Assembly: GCA_020426845.1 (NCBI GenBank)
Contig: JAGQPF010000379.1
Span: 1-38,720 of the forward strand
From: Planctomycetales bacterium
Lineage (GTDB): Bacteria > Planctomycetota > Planctomycetia > Pirellulales > Pirellulaceae
Direction of reading: 5' to 3'
DNA length: 38,720 bases
The notes under the pieces: model-generated
Database searches by the model: none
What the model was told of the DNA's origin: nothing
Seen by the model: the letters and a program-made list of their open reading frames with translations, nothing else
Shown here: positions 27,907-34,803 of the stretch, one piece after another
How positions within the stretch are numbered: the first letter of the stretch is position 1
Layout of the letters: every line of letters starts with the position of its first letter
Made by a program: the position numbers and the translations under genes

Positions 27907-27912
27907 GAGGAG
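27907..27912 (+). promoter_or_regulatory. Ribosome-binding site of the MFS gene
   Basis: GAGGAG, eight bases before ATG 27921, supports that start over the in-frame upstream start at 27819, which would add 34 residues of unconvincing sequence. Confidence 0.65.
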
Positions 27913-27920
27913 AACTGCTA

Positions 27921-29462
27921 ATGGTAGATAATCGCGGCAAATTGATGTGGGCCAGCTTCTTGACCCTCATCGCGGCAGGCATGGGCTTCGGTGTTCGCAC
28001 CGGCACGTTGGCCGAGTGGGCGGGTCAGTTCGGCTTCACGAAGTTTGAGCTCGGCACGATCACCGGCGGTGGTCTTGTCGGCTTCGGCTTGGTCATTCTG
28101 GTGGCCAGCTTCTTCACGGACCGCATTGGCTACAAGACGATTCTGTTGCTCGCGTTCCTGTTGCACGTGGTGTCAGTCGTGATCACGCTGAGCGCCTCGT
28201 TTATGTACGAGTCGTTTGGCAAAGGGGCCGCCTATGACTGCCTTTATTGGGGCACTTTCATCTTCGCGATTGCCAACGGTCTTTGTGAGGCGGTGATCAA
28301 TCCGCTGATCGCGAACATTTACCCCGAGAAGAAGACGCACTACCTGAATATTCTCCACGCGGGCTGGCCCGGTGGTTTGATCTTGGGCGGCATTGTCGGC
28401 TATCTGTTCCTCGGTCCAAAGGCCGTCATCCAGCAGCTGCCGTGGGAGGTGGTGCTGGGTCTCTACTTGCTGCCTGCCATCTGGTACGGCTTCATTGTGC
28501 TGACGCAGCGATTCCCGCAATCGGACGTGGCCAAAGCCGGCATCACGTTCGGCGAGAGCATCGCTCAATTCGCTTCCCCGCTGCTGCTGTTCCTGTTGGT
28601 GCTGCATGCGTGCGTGGGCTATGTCGAGCTGGGCACGGACAGCTGGATCACCAACATCACGGAGTCGATGACCGGCAACGGCTTCATGTTGTTCATTTAC
28701 GCTTCGTTGATCATGTTCGTGCTGCGGTTCTTCGCGGGGCCGATTGTCGAGCGGATCAATCCGTTGGGTTTGCTCTGCATCAGCACGGTGCTGGGCACCG
28801 GGGGGCTCTTGTTGCTCGGCAAATCGCAGTCCGCGACGGTCGCCTGGATTGCGGTCACCATCTACGGCTTCGGCAAAACGTTCCTTTGGCCCACGATGCT
28901 GGGCATTGTCGGCGAGCGCTTCCCCAAGGGCGGCGCGTTGACGATGGGCGCTCTCGGCGGCATCGGCATGTTGTCGGCGGGCGTCCTGGGCACGCAGGGC
29001 ATCGGTTACAAGCAGGATCGCTTCGCCTCCGAGCAGTTGCAGAAGGCACAGGCGACTTATGAGCGGTATCAGGCGTCGGAGGAGAAGAGCTTCTTGTTCT
29101 TTAAGCCCGTGCGCGGCATCGATGGCTTGAGGAAGGAGGTCGTGCTCGATCCGGACGGCCCCGCGAGCTCGCTCAACAAGGACTATGCCCTCAAGCAAGA
29201 GGCGTTGGAGAAGAAGGAAATCGAGAAGATGCCCGAGCAGCTTGCGGGTCTCAAGCAGTGGTGGGACGACACCGCCGCGGCGCACGTTGAGGAGGACAAG
29301 GACCTGGTCAAGGAGGCGAACGAGTTTGGCGGCCGGATGGCCTTGCAACTCACGGCCGCGGTCCCGGCATTCATGTTTGTCGGGTATCTGATCCTCGTCA
29401 TCTACTTCGCGATGACCGGCGGCTATAAGACGCTGGAAATCGACGGCAAAGCGTCCAAGTAG
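27921..29462 (+). CDS. MFS transporter with soluble insert before the last helix
   Basis: A 513-residue major facilitator protein. The first helix begins LMWASFLTLIAAGMGFGVRTG and the predicted helices continue to about residue 360. Between the penultimate and last helices there is a soluble insert of about 110 residues, charged and probably helical (RFASEQLQKAQATYERYQ, KQEALEKKEIEKMPEQL), before the final helix AVPAFMFVGYLILVIYFAM. Ordinary MFS proteins have about 400 residues without this insert. The substrate is not visible; the general look recalls sugar or nucleoside permeases, but that is weak. It stands alone on the plus strand between divergent gt-C and convergent tilS genes, so the context does not help. 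Confidence 0.85.
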   Translation: MVDNRGKLMWASFLTLIAAGMGFGVRTGTLAEWAGQFGFTKFELGTITGGGLVGFGLVILVASFFTDRIGYKTILLLAFLLHVVSVVITLSASFMYESFGKGAAYDCLYWGTFIFAIANGLCEAVINPLIANIYPEKKTHYLNILHAGWPGGLILGGIVGYLFLGPKAVIQQLPWEVVLGLYLLPAIWYGFIVLTQRFPQSDVAKAGITFGESIAQFASPLLLFLLVLHACVGYVELGTDSWITNITESMTGNGFMLFIYASLIMFVLRFFAGPIVERINPLGLLCISTVLGTGGLLLLGKSQSATVAWIAVTIYGFGKTFLWPTMLGIVGERFPKGGALTMGALGGIGMLSAGVLGTQGIGYKQDRFASEQLQKAQATYERYQASEEKSFLFFKPVRGIDGLRKEVVLDPDGPASSLNKDYALKQEALEKKEIEKMPEQLAGLKQWWDDTAAAHVEEDKDLVKEANEFGGRMALQLTAAVPAFMFVGYLILVIYFAMTGGYKTLEIDGKASK

Positions 29463-29480
29463 CTCTGCGGCGCCACGGAG

Positions 29481-29501
29481 GCGGCAGGCTCGGCCTGCCG
29501 C
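29481..29501 (+). terminator. Strong hairpin after the MFS gene
   Basis: GCGGCAGGC, loop TCG, GCCTGCCGC: a perfect 9-bp stem 18 bases after the MFS stop. There is no following T-run, so it may be a factor-dependent terminator or mRNA-end stabiliser, or a palindromic repeat like those at 30920 and 36596, which also carry a GGCTG/CAGCC-type core. Confidence 0.45.
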
Positions 29502-29580
29502 TGAGCCGTTCATTGCCGATGAATGTTCCATGCGCATCGCTTTCGAGCGGTGCGTTTTCTTTCTGCACGACACTTTCGCG

Positions 29581-29714
29581 CGTAGCATGGGCGCCCTCGC
29601 CCGTGCAGCACTGCGCACCCCCACCGCGCCGGCCGAGGCACGTTTCTGCGTAGCATGGGCGTCCCGCCCGTGCAGCACTACGCACCCCACCGCGCCGGCC
29701 GAGGCACGTTTCTG
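29581..29714. repeat. 66-68-base tandem duplication with an inverted partial copy
   Basis: Unit one is 29581-29648 and unit two is 29649-29714; they differ by a few substitutions and two small deletions. Both begin CGTAGCATGGGCG and end GAGGCACGTTTCTG. The first 26 bases of unit one recur inverted at 29752-29777 with one mismatch, so transcripts could fold back over about 170 bases. No gene is visible. Confidence 0.8.
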
Positions 29715-29751
29715 CGTGGGGTATGGGCAAATCAACGCGGCTGCTCGCCGC

Positions 29752-29777
29752 GCACGGGCGAGGACGCCCATGCTACG
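29752..29777. repeat. Inverted copy of the start of the 68-base unit
   Basis: This is the reverse complement of 29581-29606 with one mismatch (25 of 26 bases). It directly abuts the 26-base tandem array that begins at 29773, sharing the CTACG at the junction. Confidence 0.75.
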
Positions 29778-29876
29778 GACGATCCTTGCAGCTGCTCGCT
29801 ACGGACGATCCTTGCAGCTGCTCGCTACGAACGATCCTTGCGGCTGCTCGCTACGGACGTGCCTTGCGGCTGTTCG
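29773..29876. repeat. Four 26-base tandem repeats running into tilS
   Basis: Units start at 29773, 29799, 29825 and 29851, each CTACGGACGATCCTTGC followed by RGCTGCTCG or close variants; a decayed fifth unit follows from 29877. The fourth and fifth units are inside the tilS reading frame, and the CTA opening unit four is, on the minus strand, the TAG stop codon of tilS. Confidence 0.85.
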
Positions 29877-30897
29877 CCGCGCAGTCTTGCGGCGCGCGCA
29901 GGCATAGATGATCGTTGCCGCTCGGTTCGACACGGATGGCGCCTGGCAGCTCGAACGGCGAGACTGGCTGGAGTGTGGCGAGGTAAAGGCGGTCCCAATC
30001 GGACTGATCCATGTCCTGCTCGGGCCAGCCCTGCTGCCGCCAAGACAGCCTCATTGCCTCGCGTGCCAGGGTTTGGCCGGCTTGCCGCAACGGCGGGCAG
30101 CGCAGCGTGACACCACGCTGGTCGGCGCTGACGACGGCGGCCTCGGCGATCGTGAGCGCTTCGCCTTCCACCGTCTGCTGTGCTGCGGCAGCTTGTTCCG
30201 CAAGTTGGATCAACGCCGCGTCGATCCGCGGATTGTAGCGCTCGCGCAGCATGGGCAGCAGTTCGTGCCGAATTCGATTCCGCGTGAAGTCGAGCGACGT
30301 GTTCGTGGAGTCCTCACGCCATGGCTGCTCGCGACAGGCGAGAAATTCCAGGATCTGTTCTCGGCTCACGTCAAGCAGCGGCCGCACGATGGTGGTCAAT
30401 TCCGTCAGCCGGCGAGTCGCCGGAATGCCGGACAAACCACGCAGGCCAGTGCCGCGGAGGATCCGATGCATGATCGTCTCGGCCTGGTCATCGCGGGTGT
30501 GGGCAAGGGCCAAATAGCGGGCGCCGTGTGCGTTGGCGGCGGCGGTGAAGAAGTCGTAACGCGCTTCCCGAGCCGCTTGCTCGGCGGCGCCGCCGCCGGC
30601 ACGCGGGCCTGCGCGAGCGGTGTCATAGGGCAAGCCAAGCGACTCGGCCAATTGCCTGACAAACTGCTCGTCGGACGCGGAATCCGGCCTCAAGCCGTGA
30701 TCGAAATGGGCCACGACCAGCCGGCCTGACGGGTTTGGGGGGCGGAGAGTGGCCAGGGCCAACATTAAGGCCACGCTGTCGGCGCCGCCCGAAACGCCGA
30801 CCAGCGTCACGACATCCTGCCAGATGGCGGGAGGCCAAGCGCGAGCGATGGTCGCGAGCAGCCCGTTCCCGGCGCCACCGTTGAAGTCTGTACTCAC
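29851..30897 (-). CDS. tilS: tRNA(Ile)-lysidine synthase TilS
   Basis: A 348-residue N-type ATP pyrophosphatase that makes lysidine at C34 of the CAU-anticodon tRNA-Ile, so that it reads AUA. The PP-loop SGGADS is at residues 36-41; ALAHTRDDQAETIMHRILRGTGLRGLSGI, the family's signature after the PP-loop, is near 130-160; and WREDSTNTSLDFTRNRIRHELLP is near 200. The C-terminal domain is shorter than in E. coli TilS (432 residues), as in many bacteria. The last 17 residues (from about LRAPQDCAANSRKARP) are encoded within the 26-base tandem array, so the natural C-terminus may have been reshaped by the repeat. The start MSTDFNGG lies 22 bases from a 19-base palindrome. Confidence 0.94.
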   Translation of the reverse strand: MSTDFNGGAGNGLLATIARAWPPAIWQDVVTLVGVSGGADSVALMLALATLRPPNPSGRLVVAHFDHGLRPDSASDEQFVRQLAESLGLPYDTARAGPRAGGGAAEQAAREARYDFFTAAANAHGARYLALAHTRDDQAETIMHRILRGTGLRGLSGIPATRRLTELTTIVRPLLDVSREQILEFLACREQPWREDSTNTSLDFTRNRIRHELLPMLRERYNPRIDAALIQLAEQAAAAQQTVEGEALTIAEAAVVSADQRGVTLRCPPLRQAGQTLAREAMRLSWRQQGWPEQDMDQSDWDRLYLATLQPVSPFELPGAIRVEPSGNDHLCLRAPQDCAANSRKARP

Positions 30898-30919
30898 TCT
30901 GATACCATAATTGTCGTGG

Positions 30920-30938
30920 CACAGGCTGCCAGCCTGTG
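30920..30938. repeat. Palindrome CACAGGCTGCCAGCCTGTG upstream of tilS
   Basis: Perfect 9-bp arms around one central C. It starts 22 bases upstream of the tilS start codon. An identical 19-mer occurs at 36596-36614, upstream of the octaheme cytochrome gene. Confidence 0.85.
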
Positions 30939-31063
30939 ATTGCGGTGTTGGCGTCCCGTCTGCCGATGTGCGGTTGGGGAGCTGACCAGTTTACAATCAA
31001 TCCAACGCACAATGCTCGTGAAGCGACGATGCGGTGGGTGATGTGCTAACAGTTGTTCCGAAA

Positions 31064-31537
31064 ATGGTCGGTTTGTTCCACATCCTGTTCCTGCTTCTCT
31101 GCGGAGCGTGTTGCGCACGAGCCGCCGGCTTGGACGTTCGCCTCACTTTGGTGACACGACGCTGGGCCGGGGGACTTCAGCTCGCCGGGCCAATGCAGGT
31201 GTTGCCTGCGCGGCGCGGGCGGCAGCAATGGCGCTTGGCACTGGCGGATGGCTGCAGACATGGCGACATGGCTGCCTGCCGCTGTTCCGAGGCGCAGATG
31301 GGTGTTGACGGCCGGCCGTTTGATCAAATCTCGGTGGGGTCTTCTCACACCGGGGTGGCAGGCGGAGAAGGCTGCGCGACGAGGGCGCAGCGCTCTCCTT
31401 TTCGAAGTCGATTGCCTGCCACGCGACAGGGACGATTCGCGCAGGGCGCCTTGCCTTGCCTGGGGTCCCGATTCGCTGCAACTTGCCGCCATGCACTCAC
31501 TGTCGGTTGCGATCGCGAGACCGCGCGCTCAAGCTAG
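31064..31537 (+). pseudogene. Possible small or decayed exported-protein gene
   Basis: An ATG at 31064 opens a frame whose first residues, MVGLFHILFLLLCGACCARAA, make an excellent signal peptide with a likely cleavage at ARA-A, followed by a credible segment (GLDVRLTLVTRRWAGGLQL). After about residue 65 the peptide becomes rich in Cys, Arg and Gly and unlike a folded protein. A better-looking stretch (LLFEVDCLPRDRDD, then APCLAWGPDSLQLA) appears in another plus frame at about 31398-31490, so one frameshift may have broken an older gene. No ribosome-binding site is clear. It may equally be chance in GC-rich DNA. Confidence 0.25.
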
Positions 31538-31564
31538 CAGCCTGTTTTTCCAACAGCCTACTAG
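31534..31564. repeat. Imperfect 13-bp hairpin
   Basis: CTAGCAGCCTGTT (31534-31546), loop TTTCC, AACAGCCTACTAG (31552-31564): 11 of 13 positions pair. It touches the 113-base inverted-end element that begins at 31560 and follows the possible decayed gene. Confidence 0.6.
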
Positions 31565-31672
31565 TGGACCGTCAAGTTGGTGTTTTCGGGTTGGGAAGGC
31601 CGTTCGGTCGCGGTGAACCGCGAGTTTGGGGCGGCGTCCGATCCGTAGTTTCAACATTGACGGGGTACTAGT
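31560..31672. repeat. 113-base element with 16-base imperfect inverted ends
   Basis: The left end ACTAGTGGACCGTCAA (31560-31575) and right end TTGACGGGGTACTAGT (31657-31672) are inverted repeats matching at 13 of 16 positions. Size and form recall a miniature inverted-repeat element. I saw no certain flanking target duplication and no second copy in this window. Confidence 0.45.
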
Positions 31673-31826
31673 GACCGACGAGACCGTTTGGGTTCTCCGA
31701 GCTTGAGTCGCGGCCGACAATCGTCGCATTGTCATGCACCGGCGAGCTGCAGGGCTCGCCTCGCCCATCCAGAGGATTGGACGGCGTGGCGAATTCCTGT
31801 GGGTAGCCCCAGGACGGGCGCGGGCG

Positions 31827-33377
31827 ATGTATCCAATGACAATCACCATCACGGCGATTATTTCCGCCGTGATGACGTTTATCTTGTTGCGGCTGCTGGA
31901 CCGGCTGCGCAAGCGCGACGCCGAGTCGCAGGCTCAGGACATCCTCGCCAAGGCGCAGACCGAGGCGTCCAACCGGCTCCGCGAGGCGGAGCTGCAGGCC
32001 AAAGAAGATACGTTGCGACAGAAGACTGCCTTCGACAAGGAGGTCTCCAAAGACCGCGATGAGCTGCGCAGTCGCGAGCGATCGCTCGACAAGCGACAGG
32101 AGATTGTCGAGCAACAGGTCGATGACCTCCGCAAGCAGGAGCGGATTGTCGAGGGGACGCAGCGCAAGCTCAAGGAGCGGCTCGATCGCATCGCCAAGAC
32201 CGAGGCGACGCTTTCGGAATCGTTGAGCGAGCAGCGGCAGAAGCTGCACGAGCTGAGCGGTTTGAATCAGGACGAGGCCAGCCGCCGCCTGCTCGACTTG
32301 TTGGACAACGAGCTGTCGGCCGAGCAAGGCCGCCGCATCCTCCAGCACGAGAAGCGAATGCACGAGGTTTGTGACGAGCAGGCCCGTGAGATCTTGCTCA
32401 CCGCCCTGCACCGCTTTGCGGCGGCTCATACGGCCGAGACGACGACTAGCACGGTCGACATCCCCAACGACGACATGAAGGGCCGCATCATCGGCCGCGA
32501 GGGCCGCAACATTCGGGCTTTCGAAAAGGCGACGGGCGTGGATGTGATCATCGACGACACACCCGGCGTGGTAATTGTCAGCGGCTTTGACCCGGTGCGA
32601 CGCGAGGTGGCTCGGCAGTCGCTGGACAAGCTGATCTCCGACGGCCGCATCCACCCCTCGCGAATTGAGGAAGTGGTGGCGGGCACGCAGCAGGAGATCG
32701 AGAAGTTCATTCGCCGCAAAGGCGAGGAGGCGGTTCAGGAGGTCAACACACATCAGCTTCCCGAGCGGGTGCTGATGATGCTCGGCCGGCTGCACTTTCG
32801 CACCAGCTACAGCCAGAACGTCCTGCGACACAGCGTCGAGGTCGCGTTTCTGGCGGGGCTGCTGGCCGAGATGATCGGGCTGGACGGCGACATTGCGCGA
32901 CGTTGCGGATTGTTGCACGACATCGGCAAGGCGGCCGATCACGAGATGGAGGGCGGCCACCCGAAGATCGGCGCCGATCTGCTGAAACGCAACAAGGAGT
33001 CGGCCGAAGTGGTGCACGCCGCGCTCGGCCACCATGACGAGATCATCACCGAGTACCCGTACACGATGCTGGTCGCTACGGCCGACGCCTGCAGCGCGTC
33101 GCGTCCCGGCGCCCGCCGCGAAAGCCTCGAACGCTATATCAAACGCATGGAGGAGCTCGAGACGATTGCGCAGGGCTTTCCCGGCGTTGAGCAGGCGTTC
33201 GCCATCCAGGCCGGCCGTGAACTCCGCGTGATGGTCAGCTCGAAAGACACCGACGACGTTAAGGCGGCCAAGATCTGCCGCGATATCGCCAAGGCGTTCG
33301 AAGAACAGCTGACCTATCCTGGCGAGATCAAAGTCACGGTCGTCCGCGAGGCCCGCTTCATTGAGCTTGCTCGATAG
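31827..33377 (+). CDS. rny: Ribonuclease Y
   Basis: A 516-residue membrane-anchored endoribonuclease that starts mRNA decay in many bacteria. Order: an N-terminal helix ([16 protein letters not shown]), a long charged coiled coil (about 30-200), a KH RNA-binding domain ([19 protein letters not shown] near 218-236), and an HD domain ([16 protein letters not shown] near 333; [12 protein letters not shown] near 362 carries the metal-binding HD pair). The length matches the family (about 520). ATG 31827 ([11 protein letters not shown]) or 31836 are both possible; the frame further upstream (31734) reads poorly. It converges on the DUF4272 gene with seven bases between the stops. Confidence 0.96.
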   Translation: MYPMTITITAIISAVMTFILLRLLDRLRKRDAESQAQDILAKAQTEASNRLREAELQAKEDTLRQKTAFDKEVSKDRDELRSRERSLDKRQEIVEQQVDDLRKQERIVEGTQRKLKERLDRIAKTEATLSESLSEQRQKLHELSGLNQDEASRRLLDLLDNELSAEQGRRILQHEKRMHEVCDEQAREILLTALHRFAAAHTAETTTSTVDIPNDDMKGRIIGREGRNIRAFEKATGVDVIIDDTPGVVIVSGFDPVRREVARQSLDKLISDGRIHPSRIEEVVAGTQQEIEKFIRRKGEEAVQEVNTHQLPERVLMMLGRLHFRTSYSQNVLRHSVEVAFLAGLLAEMIGLDGDIARRCGLLHDIGKAADHEMEGGHPKIGADLLKRNKESAEVVHAALGHHDEIITEYPYTMLVATADACSASRPGARRESLERYIKRMEELETIAQGFPGVEQAFAIQAGRELRVMVSSKDTDDVKAAKICRDIAKAFEEQLTYPGEIKVTVVREARFIELAR

Positions 33378-33384
33378 AATTCTG

Positions 33385-34746
33385 TCAGGTCGACGTGTCG
33401 GTCTTCGAGTAGATCTTGCTATCACCCAGCAACCAGTTGATGGCCAAGTGACGCTCCATGGCGGTGCTGGTTGCGCGAGCCAGTTGCTCGCGCGAGGCTT
33501 CGGAGATCGCCACATCGCCCAACGCGATGTCCCGGTCGATGATCTTGAACTTGGAAATGTCAAAGCTGCCGAACCAGCAGTTCTCGGAGAACTCGACAAA
33601 GTCCATCGGCTTCGCTCGCAACGAGAAGTCTCGCATTCGCCAGTGAACAAAGAGCAGGTGCTCGTGCATGGCCTCGAGCTCGTCGGTCGATCGCAACTGC
33701 GGCGATTGCAGATGTTCGCGAGCGGCGTCTGCGTCGAGGAGGCCGAGTGAGCGAAAAAGTTCCGCCGGCGCCACCATCTCGTCATAAGGTGGCAAGGGAT
33801 GCAACTGCATCGCCCAGGCCAGCACGGCGAGGCCTTCGACTCGCCACATGGCGTTGATCAAGTCCTGTTGTTCGAGCCGTCGAACGGGTCGCTGCAGCAC
33901 CTGCCATTCGTCGGGCTCCAGTTCATCGCCGATCTCGAGCGTCTCGACCCAATCGATGATGTCATGCCGATGCGCGTCCCCGTCGTCGACGTCGCCGTCC
34001 AGCACGTCGATCTCCAGCGTGGCTCGAGCCGCGACCGCCGTCAACGCCAACAGACGCTGAGCGACACGGCGAGGCGTCGGCGGCACTCTCTCCTCATCCT
34101 CATCTTCGTCCTCGTCGTCGGCGTCAACTTCCAACTCGAGGTGGTCGTATTCCTCAGCGTCATCCCCCTCGTCGTCTTCCCGTTCGAGCAGCTCGTCGTC
34201 CGGCGCCCAATCCGCGTCTTCGTCCCAGGCTTCGTCTCCATCGGCCGGCGTCGTGGCGGGAAGCTGAGCGGCGGGATCCACATCGCCATGAGATCCAAAC
34301 AGAATGCGGCCGTTGGCGTCCCGCAGCGAGGTGGGAGTGAAGATGACTCCGTCCAGGTGGCGGCAGATGGCGTACAAGACCTCGAGGCGCGGGTCATCGC
34401 TGTCGATGTCCAGGTCGTGCGTCGGCACGGCGAGAGCGAAGCGAAACGAGCGAATCATTCGCATGATATCAGGCTTGTTCGGGGTGTCGGGAAAGCGGGC
34501 AAAGTAACCCTGCATGCCCAGCACCTGCCGAGGCCAGCCCGGTCCGCCATAGTACTGCTCGTCGTGCACCAGGACGAGCTGAGTGCCGGGCTCCAACTGC
34601 CCGTCCACCGGCAAAGTCGCCTCCGCTCGTGACCAGTTCGTGTCAGGGCCGATGACGCTCAATCGCGGCACGATCTCGCGAAGCAGCCGGGTCACGCCGG
34701 GGGGATCGATGCGGTGCGAGAACAGATTGATCGGCTCAAAGGCCAT
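33385..34746 (-). CDS. DUF4272-domain protein with long acidic segment
   Basis: A 453-residue cytoplasmic protein of unknown role. Residues about 1-165 form a domain I do not recognise (MAFEPINLFSHRI; FRFALAVPTHDLDIDSDD). Residues about 168-218 are extremely acidic (for example DDEDEDEDEER). The part from about 220 to 390 resembles DUF4272: VAQRLLALTAVAARATLEID, LEPDEWQVLQRP, NAMWRVEGLAVLAWAM and LPPYDEM. The rest may be variable. ATG 34746 is placed by a strong ribosome-binding site, GGAGGGG at 34751-34757. It lies 57 bases after the octaheme cytochrome gene in the same direction, so they may share a transcript. Confidence 0.8.
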   Translation of the reverse strand: MAFEPINLFSHRIDPPGVTRLLREIVPRLSVIGPDTNWSRAEATLPVDGQLEPGTQLVLVHDEQYYGGPGWPRQVLGMQGYFARFPDTPNKPDIMRMIRSFRFALAVPTHDLDIDSDDPRLEVLYAICRHLDGVIFTPTSLRDANGRILFGSHGDVDPAAQLPATTPADGDEAWDEDADWAPDDELLEREDDEGDDAEEYDHLELEVDADDEDEDEDEERVPPTPRRVAQRLLALTAVAARATLEIDVLDGDVDDGDAHRHDIIDWVETLEIGDELEPDEWQVLQRPVRRLEQQDLINAMWRVEGLAVLAWAMQLHPLPPYDEMVAPAELFRSLGLLDADAAREHLQSPQLRSTDELEAMHEHLLFVHWRMRDFSLRAKPMDFVEFSENCWFGSFDISKFKIIDRDIALGDVAISEASREQLARATSTAMERHLAINWLLGDSKIYSKTDTST

Positions 34747-34750
34747 AAGA

Positions 34751-34757
34751 CCCCTCC
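34751..34757 (-). promoter_or_regulatory. Strong ribosome-binding site of the DUF4272 gene
   Basis: On the minus strand this reads GGAGGGG, four bases before the ATG at 34744-34746. It chooses that start over the upstream in-frame codon at 34761. Confidence 0.7.
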
Positions 34758-34803
34758 GCAAGGTTGTGCTTCACTGTACCGAGCAAGTGTGGAGTGGCGC
34801 CAA

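Larger units (their letters stand above)
27144..27920. other. 777-base gap between divergent GT-C and MFS genes
   Basis: No convincing gene. It contains the dispersed repeat at 27204-27234, a GC-rich segment around 27311-27360 with small inverted repeats (GGCC CTTC GGCC), and a possible sigma-70-type promoter at 27625-27652 pointing at the MFS gene. Open frames here are short, carry poor peptides, or run antisense into the MFS gene. Confidence 0.45.
30898..31826. other. 929-base gap between tilS and rny
   Basis: Divergent promoter region for tilS and rny, but much longer than needed. It contains the palindrome at 30920-30938, a possible small or decayed secreted-protein gene (31064-31537), a hairpin at 31534-31564 and a 113-base element with inverted ends at 31560-31672. 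The rny leader from 31673 to 31826 shows nothing I can name. Confidence 0.5.

Noticed and set aside
27626..28006. Minus-strand frame of 126 residues overlapping the MFS start
   Set aside because: It overlaps the ribosome-binding site and first helix of the MFS gene, and the peptide is low-complexity with no motif.
29773..29876. CRISPR array
   Set aside because: The 26-base units are directly adjacent without spacers and no cas gene is near.
31046..31492. Minus-strand frame of 148 residues in the tilS-rny gap
   Set aside because: Rich in Arg, Ser and Pro without structure; the opposite frame with a signal peptide is the better, though still weak, candidate.
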